Origin: an uncultured Muribaculaceae bacterium
Lineage (GTDB): Bacteria > Bacteroidota > Bacteroidia > Bacteroidales > Muribaculaceae
DNA length: 39,688 nt
Reading direction: 5' to 3'
Assembly: GCA_910578365.1 (NCBI GenBank)
Contig: CAJTRC010000013.1
Location: 1 to 39,688, forward strand
The number at the start of each line of letters is the position of its first letter. Within the stretch, counting starts at the first letter, position 1. Below the pieces are notes generated by a model. The model saw only the letters and a list, made by a program, of their open reading frames with translations, had not been told where the DNA came from and searched no databases. Positions 16,344-25,386 of the stretch are shown here, piece after piece. The position numbers and the translations under genes were made by a program.

Positions 16344-17405
16344 CTATTCCACCGCCGGAATATATTCGCCGTACCCCCGGCGCTCCATATCCTCCACCGG
16401 TATGAAGTTCAGCGAGGCGCTGTTGATGCAGTAACGCAGGCCACCACGGTCTTTGGGCCCGTCGGGAAACACATGCCCTAAATGCACATCGCCTACCCTC
16501 GACCTGACTTCGATGCGCTCCATGCCGTGTGAACTGTCGCGCAATTGACGGATAACCTCGGCATTGACGGGCCGCGAGAAACTGGGCCAGCCGCAGCCGG
16601 AATCAAACTTGTCGGATGACAGAAACAAGGGTTCACCGGTGGTGATATCGACATAAATGCCTCGTCGACGGTTCATGTAGTATTCGTTGCGATACGGTGC
16701 CTCGGTTGCGTTCTGCATTGTTACGGCATACTGCTCGGGAGTAAGGCGGCGGCGCAATTCGTCGTTGTCGGCTTTGGTGTAGCGCGATGCGTCCACGGCA
16801 ATATCGACTGGCCGGCGCGCCCGTCGGGCAATCTCGAACAAACGAGGGTTTATATGGCAGTATCCGCCGGGGTTATTGTCGAGATAGTCCTGATGATAGT
16901 CCTCGGCAGGATAAAAATTTTCGAGCGGCTTCACCTCCACCACAATCGGACCATGATGAAGCTGCGCCTCGGTTTCGATTTCCGACATTATAGCGTTGCG
17001 CTGTCCGGCATTGGTGTAATATATGCCGGTCCGGTACTGTGTGCCGCGGTCGTTGCCCTGTCGGTTGAGCGATGTAGGGTCGATGGTCATAAAGTAAAGC
17101 TGAATCAGAAACGGCAGGTCAACGCTGTCTTTATCATAAACCACCCGCACAGCCTCGGCAGCTCCGGTTTCGCCGGTACATACCTGCTGATAGGTAGGGT
17201 TTGCAATCCGGCTGTTGGCGTAGCCTACTTCGGTGCTTAGCACTCCGTGAATCTGTTTGAAAAAGTGTTCTGTGCCCCAGAAGCATCCGCCTGCGAAGCA
17301 CACGGTATCGGTAGTCATATCAGTAGTGTTTTTATAGCTGCTGTTGCCGGCGCATGCGCCTGCGGCGACCAGCGACAGCATAACAAAAGGTAAAAATCGT
17401 GTCAT
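16344..17405 (-). CDS. msrAB: Bifunctional MsrA-MsrB methionine sulfoxide reductase, exported
   Basis: The 353-residue fusion reduces both S- and R-methionine sulfoxide in damaged proteins. An N-terminal hydrophobic segment ending near GACAG (Cys18) marks it as a lipoprotein or secreted protein, so it probably repairs envelope proteins. The MsrA domain (about 33-195) has the catalytic GGCFWG (Cys41) and a resolving Cys183 in NPGGYCHIN. The MsrB domain (about 215-345) has the catalytic Cys326 in RYCINSAS and a resolving Cys271 in SGCGWPSF; the zinc CxxC pairs of other MsrB types are absent. It lies 31 nt downstream of the BtuD-like gene. Confidence 0.93.
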   Translation of the reverse strand: MTRFLPFVMLSLVAAGACAGNSSYKNTTDMTTDTVCFAGGCFWGTEHFFKQIHGVLSTEVGYANSRIANPTYQQVCTGETGAAEAVRVVYDKDSVDLPFLIQLYFMTIDPTSLNRQGNDRGTQYRTGIYYTNAGQRNAIMSEIETEAQLHHGPIVVEVKPLENFYPAEDYHQDYLDNNPGGYCHINPRLFEIARRARRPVDIAVDASRYTKADNDELRRRLTPEQYAVTMQNATEAPYRNEYYMNRRRGIYVDITTGEPLFLSSDKFDSGCGWPSFSRPVNAEVIRQLRDSSHGMERIEVRSRVGDVHLGHVFPDGPKDRGGLRYCINSASLNFIPVEDMERRGYGEYIPAVE

Positions 17406-17436
17406 TTATTTATAATGCTCCTGCAAACCTGAAGGT

Positions 17437-18174
17437 TCACAAACCAAAAGCACTGCTGATAGCAGGGCGCATATCGGCAGGTGCGCCACACAGCAGGCAT
17501 GGCGGGTCGATAAGCATTATGCTGTCGCTGAGTTCAAGGGCTATGTCGAGTTCATGTGTGGAGTAAATCACACACTTGCCCCGCTCGTGCGCCAGCGACG
17601 CCAACAGACGCACAAGGCCGTAGCGGTTGGGAATGTCGAGAAACGAAGTAGGCTCGTCGAGCAGTATCATGGGGGTATCCTGTGCCAGGGCGCGCGCAAT
17701 CATCACACGCTGGCACTCGCCGTCTGAGAGGCTGTCGAGCTGCCTCCGGGCATAGTCCTGCATGCCCACGGCATCAAGAGCGCTGTCAACGGCCCGCCTG
17801 TCGCTGTCGCCCAGCGAGCCTATCCAGTTGGTGTACGGAGCACGCCCAAGGGCTACCAAATCATAGCAGGTAAATCGCTCCACCCTTGCGCGTCCGGTAC
17901 CCACAAAACTCATCAGACGGGCCTGTTCGGCTGCGTGCAGCCGCTGCAGATTTATGCCGTCAGCGAGTATGCGGCCTGTATAATGGCGGTTAAGGCCTGC
18001 CATAGCTCGCAGCAGGGTGGATTTGCCACTGCCGTTGCGCCCCAGCAAGGCCACAAGTTGTCCTGCTCCGAAGCAAGCGTTAGCGTCGGCAAGTAGCTGT
18101 CGCTGCCCGAAGGCCAGCGACAGGCCGCATAGTTCTATCAGCGAGCCTTTGCCGAATTGTGAAGCACTATCCAT
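17437..18174 (-). CDS. ABC transporter ATP-binding protein, BtuD/FecE type
   Basis: The 245-residue protein is a nucleotide-binding subunit with Walker A GRNGSGKST (about 45-53), signature LSDGE (a common variant of LSGGQ in metal-chelate importers) and Walker B MILLDEP with the D-loop SFLD. It would power import through the FecCD-type permease encoded just upstream. The frame is open further back to 18249, but ATG 18174 removes a cysteine-rich extension unlike the family and leaves a 37-nt overlap with the permease gene. Given the operon context (B12-dependent RNR, BtuF-like protein), cobalamin is the most likely substrate; heme or ferric siderophore remain alternatives. Confidence 0.88.
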   Translation of the reverse strand: MDSASQFGKGSLIELCGLSLAFGQRQLLADANACFGAGQLVALLGRNGSGKSTLLRAMAGLNRHYTGRILADGINLQRLHAAEQARLMSFVGTGRARVERFTCYDLVALGRAPYTNWIGSLGDSDRRAVDSALDAVGMQDYARRQLDSLSDGECQRVMIARALAQDTPMILLDEPTSFLDIPNRYGLVRLLASLAHERGKCVIYSTHELDIALELSDSIMLIDPPCLLCGAPADMRPAISSAFGL

Positions 18175-19136
18175 ACCACAACCGGAATGCCCAGCAACGC
18201 CGTAATGGCATTGACCGGAAGTACATAAATTTTTGAAACTATATCGCACAGAAGCATCACCGCGGCGCCTGTAAGCAGGGTGGCCGGCATGAGTACACGG
18301 TGATCGCTGCTGCCTATGGCCATACGGGCCACATGGGGCATGGCCAGACCTATAAAGCCTATGGGGCCACAGAAGGCGGTGACGGTACCTGCCAGCAGTG
18401 TGGTGCTAATAAAAAGTATCGGACGCCAGCGCTGAACGTCAAGCCCCATGCCTCGGGCATATTCTTCGCCAAGTAGCATAAGGTTAAGTGCCTTCATGGC
18501 TCCGACTGCGAGCAACAGACCAACCAGGACTGCTGCGAGCATAATCCACAGTTGTGAGGAAGTGACATCGGCAAGCGACCCCATGGTCCAGATTACAAAG
18601 CTCTTAAGCGAATGTTCGTCGCTGAGATACTGCAATATCTGCACCACAGCACCTACACCCGACGAAAACATCATACCAAGTATAAGAATCACCATTATGT
18701 CGCTGATACGACGCCCTACAAGTGTAATTACTGCCAATACGGCGGCCGAACCTACCCATGCGGCTCCGGCTACTCCAAGGTCGCCTAACAGCGGATTCAG
18801 CCCCATAAGCGGCGCACCGAGTATCAGCAGAGCCACACCCAGCGATGCGCCGCTGCTTATGCCAAGCACATAGGGGCCGGCGAGCGGATTGCGGAACAGG
18901 GTCTGCATCTGCAGGCCACTTACCGACAGCGCCGCGCCAGCCACAAGGGCCACAACTGCTTTTACAAGGCGTATGTCCACAACTATGGTTCGTATGGAAT
19001 CCGGGCAGTAGCCGCCGCTGAGCGCGGCCCATACGGTCGACAGAGGCATATCTACCGAGCCTACGCACAAATCGGCCAGCAGAAGCAACAGTGTCAGAAC
19101 ACCCAGCGTACATATCACATAACCGGAACGCCTCAT
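18138..19136 (-). CDS. FecCD/BtuC-family ABC transporter permease
   Basis: The 332-residue protein has about ten hydrophobic helices and family phrases: SLSTVWAALSG near the N-terminus, GAALSVSGLQMQTLFRNPLAGPYVLGISSGA split over helices two and three, FVIWTMGSL near the middle, and GFIGLAMPHVAR, the loop that couples to the ATPase. Such homodimeric permeases carry cobalamin, heme or iron-chelates across the inner membrane. The start overlaps the substrate-binding-protein stop by 4 nt (ATGA), and the 3' end overlaps the ATPase gene. It probably forms a BtuC-type channel. Confidence 0.9.
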   Translation of the reverse strand: MRRSGYVICTLGVLTLLLLLADLCVGSVDMPLSTVWAALSGGYCPDSIRTIVVDIRLVKAVVALVAGAALSVSGLQMQTLFRNPLAGPYVLGISSGASLGVALLILGAPLMGLNPLLGDLGVAGAAWVGSAAVLAVITLVGRRISDIMVILILGMMFSSGVGAVVQILQYLSDEHSLKSFVIWTMGSLADVTSSQLWIMLAAVLVGLLLAVGAMKALNLMLLGEEYARGMGLDVQRWRPILFISTTLLAGTVTAFCGPIGFIGLAMPHVARMAIGSSDHRVLMPATLLTGAAVMLLCDIVSKIYVLPVNAITALLGIPVVVWIVLHNSAKAR

Positions 19137-20224
19137 TTCAGCTTCACATAATAATAGGTCGAGTCGCTGCTGCCACCGGTGAATATTGTGCGGAAATCGG
19201 CCAATACGCGGTCGGGATATATAATCGCCGACTCGTAAAAGTCGTTGCCCCCGCCTTCAGTACTGCGCTTGTCCGAGGCCCATAGATTGCCGCTGCGCAC
19301 AGCCGGAATATCGGCAAACTTAGGCATTGTGCGCTTGAGTTCGTCGACCGACGATACAGCGTCGATGTTAATCCACACATCGGACTTCGATGCCAGCAGA
19401 TATGCTTCTTCGAGGTCGACGGGCACACTCGAACTGTTATCGTTGGGGTACACATAGCAGCCTCCGGCGTCCTCTATCATCCTTACCATGTAGCTGCTGG
19501 CGGCAGGCATGAACCATGCGCCGTTGTACGGAGTGTTGAGCATCACCACAGGCTTGTGCCCTGAGTGTGCGGCTTCTGCCCTAAGGCTCTCGTAGCGCTG
19601 CTCTATGGCATTGTAGAGTTTGAGCCCGGCTTCGCGCACGCCGCAGATTTCGGCTACCGCAACCAGCCACTCCGACTTTGCCAGAGGCGACTGCTCGGTA
19701 AATTCGTTGATGTATATGTAGGGGATGCCCAATTCGTCGAGTTTGGTCTGCATCGGACTTGGCGCGCCTATGCCGTAGAGCATCACCAGGTCGGGCTTCA
19801 GCGACAGCAACAGTTCGTAGTCGATATTCTCGCCGGGGCCGACATCGGCAGGCTTGCGACAGCGTACTTCCTCGTCGCTGAGATACTGCAGACCGCTCAC
19901 ACCCACCACTCGGTCAGCTAAGCCCAGAGCCGAAAGCATGGCCACATGGGTCGACGACATGCACACTATTCGGCGTGCCGGCGCACTGATGGAGGTGACT
20001 CCGACCGGAGCGTCGGCGCCGATGAACAGCGGAGCGGCAAACGAATATCCGCCGGACGTGTCCGGCACCACCATGCTGTGTCCGCTGCTGTCGCCCAGCA
20101 CAAGATACGAAGCATGCAGGGGCCTGTAAACGGTATCGGTGAGGCCGATGGCCTCACCGTTGCCGCCACTGCTGGCGCATGCCGCAGCCAACAGAGCGAA
20201 GGGTATTATCATTGGATATTTCAT
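19133..20224 (-). CDS. BtuF-like ABC substrate-binding lipoprotein
   Basis: The 363-residue protein has a short signal peptide ending LLAAAC with a lipobox-like Cys16, so it is a probable inner-membrane lipoprotein facing the periplasm. The helical-backbone metal-receptor fold (about 85-345) is recognised from RRIVCMSSTHVAMLSALG, ADVGPGENIDYELLLSLKPDLV and a conserved WINID region. BtuF, FecB and FhuD share this fold. The ATG shares one base with the stop of the RNR gene (TAATG), so translation is directly coupled to a B12-dependent enzyme; cobalamin or a precursor is the likely ligand. The frame extends 28 codons further upstream inside the RNR gene, but the signal peptide fixes the start at 20224. 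Confidence 0.86.
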   Translation of the reverse strand: MKYPMIIPFALLAAACASSGGNGEAIGLTDTVYRPLHASYLVLGDSSGHSMVVPDTSGGYSFAAPLFIGADAPVGVTSISAPARRIVCMSSTHVAMLSALGLADRVVGVSGLQYLSDEEVRCRKPADVGPGENIDYELLLSLKPDLVMLYGIGAPSPMQTKLDELGIPYIYINEFTEQSPLAKSEWLVAVAEICGVREAGLKLYNAIEQRYESLRAEAAHSGHKPVVMLNTPYNGAWFMPAASSYMVRMIEDAGGCYVYPNDNSSSVPVDLEEAYLLASKSDVWINIDAVSSVDELKRTMPKFADIPAVRSGNLWASDKRSTEGGGNDFYESAIIYPDRVLADFRTIFTGGSSDSTYYYVKLK

Positions 20225-22761
20225 TATCCGCACTTGGAAGTACCGCAGCTGGTACATATCAGACAGCCTTCCTGATACACGAGCGACTCGTTGCCGCAGT
20301 TGGGGCAACGCTGTCCTGAGGCCTTGGTGCCGTTGGGCAGATATTTTTTCAGCGCCCGCTCTACACCCATCTTCCAGGTGTTGATTGACTGCGAGTCAAG
20401 TTCAAGACCGCCCACAAGCTTGAGAACCTGGTCGATTGGCATGCCGTAACGCAGCACACCCGATATGAGCTTGGCATAGTTCCAGTACTCGGGGTTGAAT
20501 TTGTCGCTAAGGCCTTCGATTGTGGTCTTGTAGCCACGCTTGTTTATGAACTGGAAGTCGTAGCGCTTGTTGCCCTTGTCGTCCACGGCCTTGATTATCT
20601 TGCCGTGAGTCACCGATTTGGGGCAGAATATGCCGTCTTCATCGTCTGCCAGACCTGTAAATATTTCGTAAGGAGTTCCGTCGATAAGACCCACAAAGGC
20701 AATCCACTTTTCTTTGTTGTTCTGGAAGCGCACCACATCGGCCTCGAGCTCAATGGGGCGTTTGCCTACATGAGGCTTTGGTTCGTCGGCATTCACCGAC
20801 GGAGCGGCCTTTTTCTCCAGTGCCACCAGCACGCCGGAACGACAGCCGTCGCGATACACGGTGCATCCCTTGCAGCCGCTGCGCCAGGCCTCGACATACA
20901 GGGCGTTGACTGTTTCTTCGCTCACGTCGGCAGGCAGGTTGATGGTAACGCTGATGGAGTGGTCGACCCACTTCTGGATACGGCCCTGCATGCGCACCTT
21001 CTCGAGCCAGTTGATTTCGTTAGCTGTAGCGCCTGCGTACGGCGAGCGGGCCACAAGAGCGTCGAGTTCTTCCTGCGTATAGTCGTCTTTCACCTCTATA
21101 TTCCGGCTTTCCATCCAGTCGACGAATTTAGGGTGATATACTATATATTCTTCGAATGCGTCGCCGCTTTCGTCCACATAGTCCACACGCACTTCGACAT
21201 CCGACGGATTCACCTTGCGACGGCGTTTGTACACCGGCATGAACACCGGCTCTATACCGGAAGTGGTCCGGGTCATAAGCGATGTGGTGCCGGTAGGCGC
21301 TATTGTAAGACAGGCGATATTGCGGCGGCCCGAGCGTTTCATTCTCTCGTAAAGTTCAGGCGAAGCCTCAGCCAGACGCTGTATGAAGGGGTTGTTTTCT
21401 TCGCGTGCGCTATCGTAGATTTCGAATGCGCCACGTTCCTCGGCCATGGTCACACTCGAGCCGTAAGCTGCTATGGCAAGCGCACGGTGCACGCTCTCGC
21501 TGAATGCGGTAGCCTCCGGAGTACCGTAACGCAGACCCATGGCCGCAATCATGTCGCCTTCGGCGGTTGTGCCTACACCTGTACGGCGGCCCTGACCGGT
21601 TTTGTGGCGTATTTTCATCCAGAGGTTGCGCTCGGTCGACTTTACTTCTTCGGTTTCGGGGTCACTGCCGATTTTTTCGAGTATCAGGTCGATTTTTTCC
21701 TGTTCCAGGTCGATGATATCGTCCATAATACGCTGTGCCTTGGCAACATGCTCACTGAAGAGGTCGAAGTCGAACTCAGCCTGCGGAGTGAATGGGTTAC
21801 GCACATAGCTGTAGAGGTTTATGGCCAGCAGGCGGCAGCTGTCGTATGGGCAGAGGGGTATTTCGCCGCACGGATTGGTACTGATGGTGCGGAAACCAAG
21901 GTCGGCATAGCAGTCGGGCACACTCTCGCGTGTGATAGTGTCCCAGAACAGCACGCCCGGCTCGGCCGACTGCCACGCATTGTGTATGATTTTAGACCAG
22001 AGCGCAGATGCGTCGATGTCCTGAGTCACGAATGGCTCCTGACTGTCGACAGGATATTGCTGGCGGTAGAGGCCGCCTTCGGTTGCGGCACGCATAAATT
22101 CGTCATCGATACGCACGCTGACATTTGCTCCGGTCACCTTGCCTTCGGTCATCTTGGCGTAGATAAAGCGCTCGCTGTCGGGATGCTTTATCGAAACTGT
22201 CATCATCAGCGCTCCACGGCGTCCGTCCTGCGCCACCTCGCGGGTACTGTTGGAGTAGCGCTCCATAAAGGGCACAAGACCGGTGGATGTAAGCGCGGAG
22301 TTTTTCACCGGCGTACCTTTCGGACGTATATGGCTGAGGTCGTGACCTACACCACCGCGGCGCTTCATCAACTGTACCTGTTCTTCGTCGATGCGGATTA
22401 CACCGCCATATGAATCAGGATTGCCGTCAAGGCCTATCACAAAGCAGTTCGACAGCGAACCCACCTGGAGGTCGTTGCCAATGCCGGTCATGGGGCTGCC
22501 CTGAGGCACAATGTAGCGGAAGCCCTTAAGCAAATCGAAGACTTCATCGTGCGACATGGCATTGGGATAGCGGGCCTCTATGCGCGAAATTTCGGCGGCA
22601 ATGCGGTGATGCATGTCGTCCGGTGTAAGCTCATAAAGATTATTGAATGAATCTTTAAGGGCATATTTGCTAACCCATACGCGGGCGGCGAGCTCGTCGC
22701 CGCCAAAGTAGCGCAGGGTTGCCTCGTAGGCTTGATCGTAGTTATAAATTTTCTTTTCCAC
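20224..22761 (-). CDS. nrdJ: Adenosylcobalamin-dependent (class II) ribonucleotide reductase
   Basis: This 845-residue enzyme makes deoxyribonucleotides using a radical generated from coenzyme B12, needing neither oxygen nor a second subunit. Catalytic features include Cys106 in SLSNCFVIG, the thiyl-radical Cys298 in TNPCGE followed by IPL, and the phosphate-binding motif PTGTTSLMTRTTSG near 495. The C-terminus is a cysteine-rich tail (CPNCGNE, CLICTSCG, KCG) as in zinc-ribbon NrdJ proteins, probably the swinging thiol arm. It heads an operon with a BtuFCD-type importer, msrAB and a GNAT gene. The closest upstream box, CAACTTTG at about 22842, has one mismatch to the -7 consensus. No cobalamin riboswitch is evident in the leader. 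Confidence 0.94.
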   Translation of the reverse strand: MEKKIYNYDQAYEATLRYFGGDELAARVWVSKYALKDSFNNLYELTPDDMHHRIAAEISRIEARYPNAMSHDEVFDLLKGFRYIVPQGSPMTGIGNDLQVGSLSNCFVIGLDGNPDSYGGVIRIDEEQVQLMKRRGGVGHDLSHIRPKGTPVKNSALTSTGLVPFMERYSNSTREVAQDGRRGALMMTVSIKHPDSERFIYAKMTEGKVTGANVSVRIDDEFMRAATEGGLYRQQYPVDSQEPFVTQDIDASALWSKIIHNAWQSAEPGVLFWDTITRESVPDCYADLGFRTISTNPCGEIPLCPYDSCRLLAINLYSYVRNPFTPQAEFDFDLFSEHVAKAQRIMDDIIDLEQEKIDLILEKIGSDPETEEVKSTERNLWMKIRHKTGQGRRTGVGTTAEGDMIAAMGLRYGTPEATAFSESVHRALAIAAYGSSVTMAEERGAFEIYDSAREENNPFIQRLAEASPELYERMKRSGRRNIACLTIAPTGTTSLMTRTTSGIEPVFMPVYKRRRKVNPSDVEVRVDYVDESGDAFEEYIVYHPKFVDWMESRNIEVKDDYTQEELDALVARSPYAGATANEINWLEKVRMQGRIQKWVDHSISVTINLPADVSEETVNALYVEAWRSGCKGCTVYRDGCRSGVLVALEKKAAPSVNADEPKPHVGKRPIELEADVVRFQNNKEKWIAFVGLIDGTPYEIFTGLADDEDGIFCPKSVTHGKIIKAVDDKGNKRYDFQFINKRGYKTTIEGLSDKFNPEYWNYAKLISGVLRYGMPIDQVLKLVGGLELDSQSINTWKMGVERALKKYLPNGTKASGQRCPNCGNESLVYQEGCLICTSCGTSKCG

Positions 22762-23066
22762 GATTAGAAGGTATTGAACATTAGCTGAAGTTGAAAAGTA
22801 AAAGCCTGTATTCAGCCCTTTAGCCTATTGCGCTGCAAAGTTGGCAATAATTTTTCAATCAACAAAATTTTTATGCTCCAACTTATCAACATGTCGAAAA
22901 GTTTTCCATTTCAATTTGCCTTTACACTGATTTTTAAGACATTAAGAATTTTAAAATCTTTCAAAGTTTTCAGTTTTGATAAATTGTAGATAACTTTTAA
23001 CACCGTGGCTTTGTTTTTTGGAGAACTTTAATTAACTTTGGCGCGTGTACTTTTTATAACAGGAAT
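22762..23066. other. AT-rich divergent intergenic region between nrdJ and the nitroreductase gene
   Basis: These 305 bp hold the promoters of two divergent genes. A near-consensus minus-strand box (CAACTTTG, about 22842) may serve nrdJ and a consensus plus-strand box lies at 23033-23040. One DnaA-box-like 9-mer, TTATCAACA near 22884, differs from TTATCCACA at one position; a single site is not evidence of an origin. I see no riboswitch core and no RNA gene. Confidence 0.5.
23033..23040 (+). promoter_or_regulatory. -7 box for the nitroreductase gene
   Basis: TAACTTTG matches TAnnTTTG and would start transcription about 20 nt before the ATG at 23067. Confidence 0.5.
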
Positions 23067-23810
23067 ATGAATCTCGATTTTTTTAATACGCGCCGCACTG
23101 TGCGCTCTTTTTCGCCCGAAGTTCCGTCGCGCGACGATATATGCGCCATGATTGAAGCCGCAGCACATGCACCCAACACCGGCAACATGCAGAATGTGGC
23201 TGCAATCGTGACTTCCGACAGCGAAATACTCCGGCAACTCTCGCCCCTGCACTTTGGGCAGCCCTGTGTATGCAACGCCCCGTATGTAATTACTTTCTGC
23301 GCCGACTTCAACCGCTTTGAGCAGTGGTGTTCGCTGCGCGACGCCAATCCCGGATTCGACAATCTGCAAAGCTTGCTCGCCGCCATAGTCGACGCATCGA
23401 TTTTCGCACAGCAATTCTGCACTATCGCCGAAATGAACGGACTCGGAGGCGTTTTCCTGGGCACCACGCTATACAATGCCGGGCAAATCGCCCGAGTGCT
23501 GGAGCTGCCCGACAAGGTAATTCCGGTGATAACCCTGGCCATAGGCGTGCCGGCTTCCGATGCGCCACAAGGCCCCACCGAGCGTCTGCCGTTGCGTTCG
23601 GTACTGCACCTCGACAAGTACCAGCCTTTTGACAACAACGACATCGAGAGCCTCTACGCCACGCTCGAAGCCGCCGAGTCGTCACACAAGTTCGTTGCCG
23701 AAAACAATAAAAAAACACTCGCACAGGTATTTACCGATGTAAGATACCCACGCGATTCGGCTGAAGCTTTCAGCAATACTCTAAAAGAGTTTATCAAAAT
23801 TTATCTATAA
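23067..23810 (+). CDS. Nitroreductase-family flavoprotein
   Basis: The 247-residue protein shows the FMN-binding nitroreductase fold: RRTVRSFSP near residue 9 (flavin phosphate contact), AAAHAPNTGNMQ near 32-43, and GLGGVFLGT near 127 with IGVPA later. These enzymes are homodimeric NAD(P)H oxidoreductases acting on nitro compounds, quinones or flavins; the natural substrate is unknown here. The C-terminal extension (about 190-247) is longer than in the minimal family. It is a single-gene unit divergent from nrdJ and convergent with dnaA. Confidence 0.85.
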   Translation: MNLDFFNTRRTVRSFSPEVPSRDDICAMIEAAAHAPNTGNMQNVAAIVTSDSEILRQLSPLHFGQPCVCNAPYVITFCADFNRFEQWCSLRDANPGFDNLQSLLAAIVDASIFAQQFCTIAEMNGLGGVFLGTTLYNAGQIARVLELPDKVIPVITLAIGVPASDAPQGPTERLPLRSVLHLDKYQPFDNNDIESLYATLEAAESSHKFVAENNKKTLAQVFTDVRYPRDSAEAFSNTLKEFIKIYL

Positions 23811-23832
23811 CAGCCATCCTGCGCCCGAACAC

Positions 23833-23957
23833 GAAGTGGAGGCATCTTTGCCTCTCTACAGGTCAAGTGTTACTACAGTACTGATACGAGAACTATAAGC
23901 GTATTCTGCTGCCGATAAGCTTACATCTGTACCGCGGAGCAATGATGCCTCCACTTC
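23833..23957. other. Structured region: 14-bp inverted repeat enclosing 97 nt
   Basis: A perfect inverted repeat (23833-23846 with 23944-23957, core AGTGGAGGCATC) lies between the convergent ends of the nitroreductase gene and dnaA. Part of the left arm can instead fold locally as GAGGC-atcttt-GCCTC, and an inner ATACG/CGTAT stem lies at 23884-23904. It could be a long terminator, a structured RNA or a degraded mobile element. There is no long T-run after the repeat in either direction. Confidence 0.5.
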
Positions 23958-23994
23958 AGCAAAACACCGAAAGCACTCTGTGTAAAGTTCTTGA

Positions 23995-25386
23995 CTATAC
24001 GGCTTTGAGTTCAGCCTCGATAGACTTTATTTCTTCGGTAAGCTTGCGGTCTACACCAAGGCGCTGTTCAATTGTGTTGCAGCCGTAGAGCACAGTGGCA
24101 TGCGAACGACCCAGACGTGAACCGATAGCCTTGAGCGACATATTGGCCATAGCCTTGGCCAGATACATTACAACCTGGCGCATGTCGGAAATCTCACGCT
24201 TGCGGGTTTTGGTAAACAGTTTGTCGGACTCTATGCCATAATAATTGGCCACACGGTCGACAATCAGTTCAAAATCAAGGCGGTGTTCATTGATTTTCAC
24301 CACGTTCGACACCACTTTGCGCGCGAGGTCGAGATTCACATCGCAGCCCAGAACCATGGCACGCCCCATCAGCGAGGCTACAACACCTACAATCTCACGG
24401 ATACTGTCGGTAACGTTGGCGGCGATAAAGTCGATTACATCATCGGGCAGGTTCAAACCGTCCTGCTCTGCCTTGCGGCGGAGCACATCGCGTCGCAACT
24501 CCATATCGGGGCGCTCCAGTTCTTGAGTCATGCCCCATTTGAATCGGTTGAGCACACGAGCTTCGAAGCCCTCCATCTGCGAAGGCGGACAATCGCTCGA
24601 GAGTATAATCTGTTTGCCGTTCTGTTTCAGATGATTGAATATGTGGAAGAACATATTCTGGGTTTTAGTCTTACCGGCCAGCTCCTGCACGTCGTCCACA
24701 ATAAGCATGTCGATGCTCTGATAGAAGTGGAAGAACGAGTTGATGGATCCCATGCGGTTGGCAGCGGTAAACTGACTTTCGAACAGACGCGCGTTTATAT
24801 ATAGTACGCGCAAGTCGGGGTCAAGTTCCTTGGCCCTTATGCCTATGGCCTGAATCAGGTGAGTCTTTCCCACACCGGTAGGCCCGAACACAAACAGCGG
24901 GTTGAAAGTCATCACCTTGCGGGCCACGCTTTCGCCAATGGCGCGAGCCTCGCGGTTACCCATGCTGCTGCAATAGTTTTCGAATGTATTGAACGGATTA
25001 AGCTGTGAGTCGAACGGTGCGGCAGCCTTGGCCTGAAACGGATTGGCCGGCTGTACCTTGCGCTGCACCTGATTGAGGATAGCTTGCGAAGGTTCGCCGC
25101 TGCGCATGCTCACTTCGGTGTCGGGTGCGTTCTGCACCTGCGGCACACGATAAAACAGCTGTACCCCCTGGCCGTACACCTTGCGTATACCGGCACCGAG
25201 CACACCTACAAAACGTTCTTCAATCTGATCGGCAAAAAATTGCGATGGCACCAGCAGCTCAAGCTTGTTGTTTTCGTAGCTTGCCGATGTCACGATTCTG
25301 AAGAACGCATTATATTGTTCAGGAGAAATGTTGTCCTTTATAAACTGCTGACACTCCTCCCAAAGTTGTTTATGGTCTTTTTCCAT
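23995..25386 (-). CDS. dnaA: Chromosomal replication initiator protein DnaA
   Basis: The 463-residue protein has the four DnaA domains: the N-terminal interaction domain (about 1-85), a variable linker (about 86-130), the AAA+ ATPase (about 131-345) with Walker A GPTGVGKT (about 168-175) and Walker B LIVDDVQEL (about 228-236), and the helix-turn-helix DNA-binding domain with the signature GRSHATVLYG near 435. It binds DnaA boxes and opens the replication origin. Neighbouring DNA does not show a clear cluster of DnaA boxes, and dnaN is not adjacent, as is usual in Bacteroidetes. The -7 box nearest the start is poor; a CAACTTTG box 365 nt upstream is a candidate promoter. Confidence 0.97.
   Translation of the reverse strand: MEKDHKQLWEECQQFIKDNISPEQYNAFFRIVTSASYENNKLELLVPSQFFADQIEERFVGVLGAGIRKVYGQGVQLFYRVPQVQNAPDTEVSMRSGEPSQAILNQVQRKVQPANPFQAKAAAPFDSQLNPFNTFENYCSSMGNREARAIGESVARKVMTFNPLFVFGPTGVGKTHLIQAIGIRAKELDPDLRVLYINARLFESQFTAANRMGSINSFFHFYQSIDMLIVDDVQELAGKTKTQNMFFHIFNHLKQNGKQIILSSDCPPSQMEGFEARVLNRFKWGMTQELERPDMELRRDVLRRKAEQDGLNLPDDVIDFIAANVTDSIREIVGVVASLMGRAMVLGCDVNLDLARKVVSNVVKINEHRLDFELIVDRVANYYGIESDKLFTKTRKREISDMRQVVMYLAKAMANMSLKAIGSRLGRSHATVLYGCNTIEQRLGVDRKLTEEIKSIEAELKAV

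Noticed and set aside
18616..19890. 19-nt direct repeat shared by the permease and substrate-binding protein genes (18616-18634 and 19872-19890)
   Set aside because: Both copies encode LQYLSDE in frame. There is no flanking similarity, so it is probably coincidence or local protein convergence.
20605..22413. 602-aa plus-strand reading frame opposite nrdJ
   Set aside because: It is antisense to a conserved enzyme, His/Val/Ala-rich and domain-free, so it is a shadow frame.
22762..22870. Cobalamin riboswitch ahead of nrdJ-btuFCD
   Set aside because: I looked for the conserved B12-box and GC-rich core on the minus strand and saw neither; the leader is short and AT-rich.
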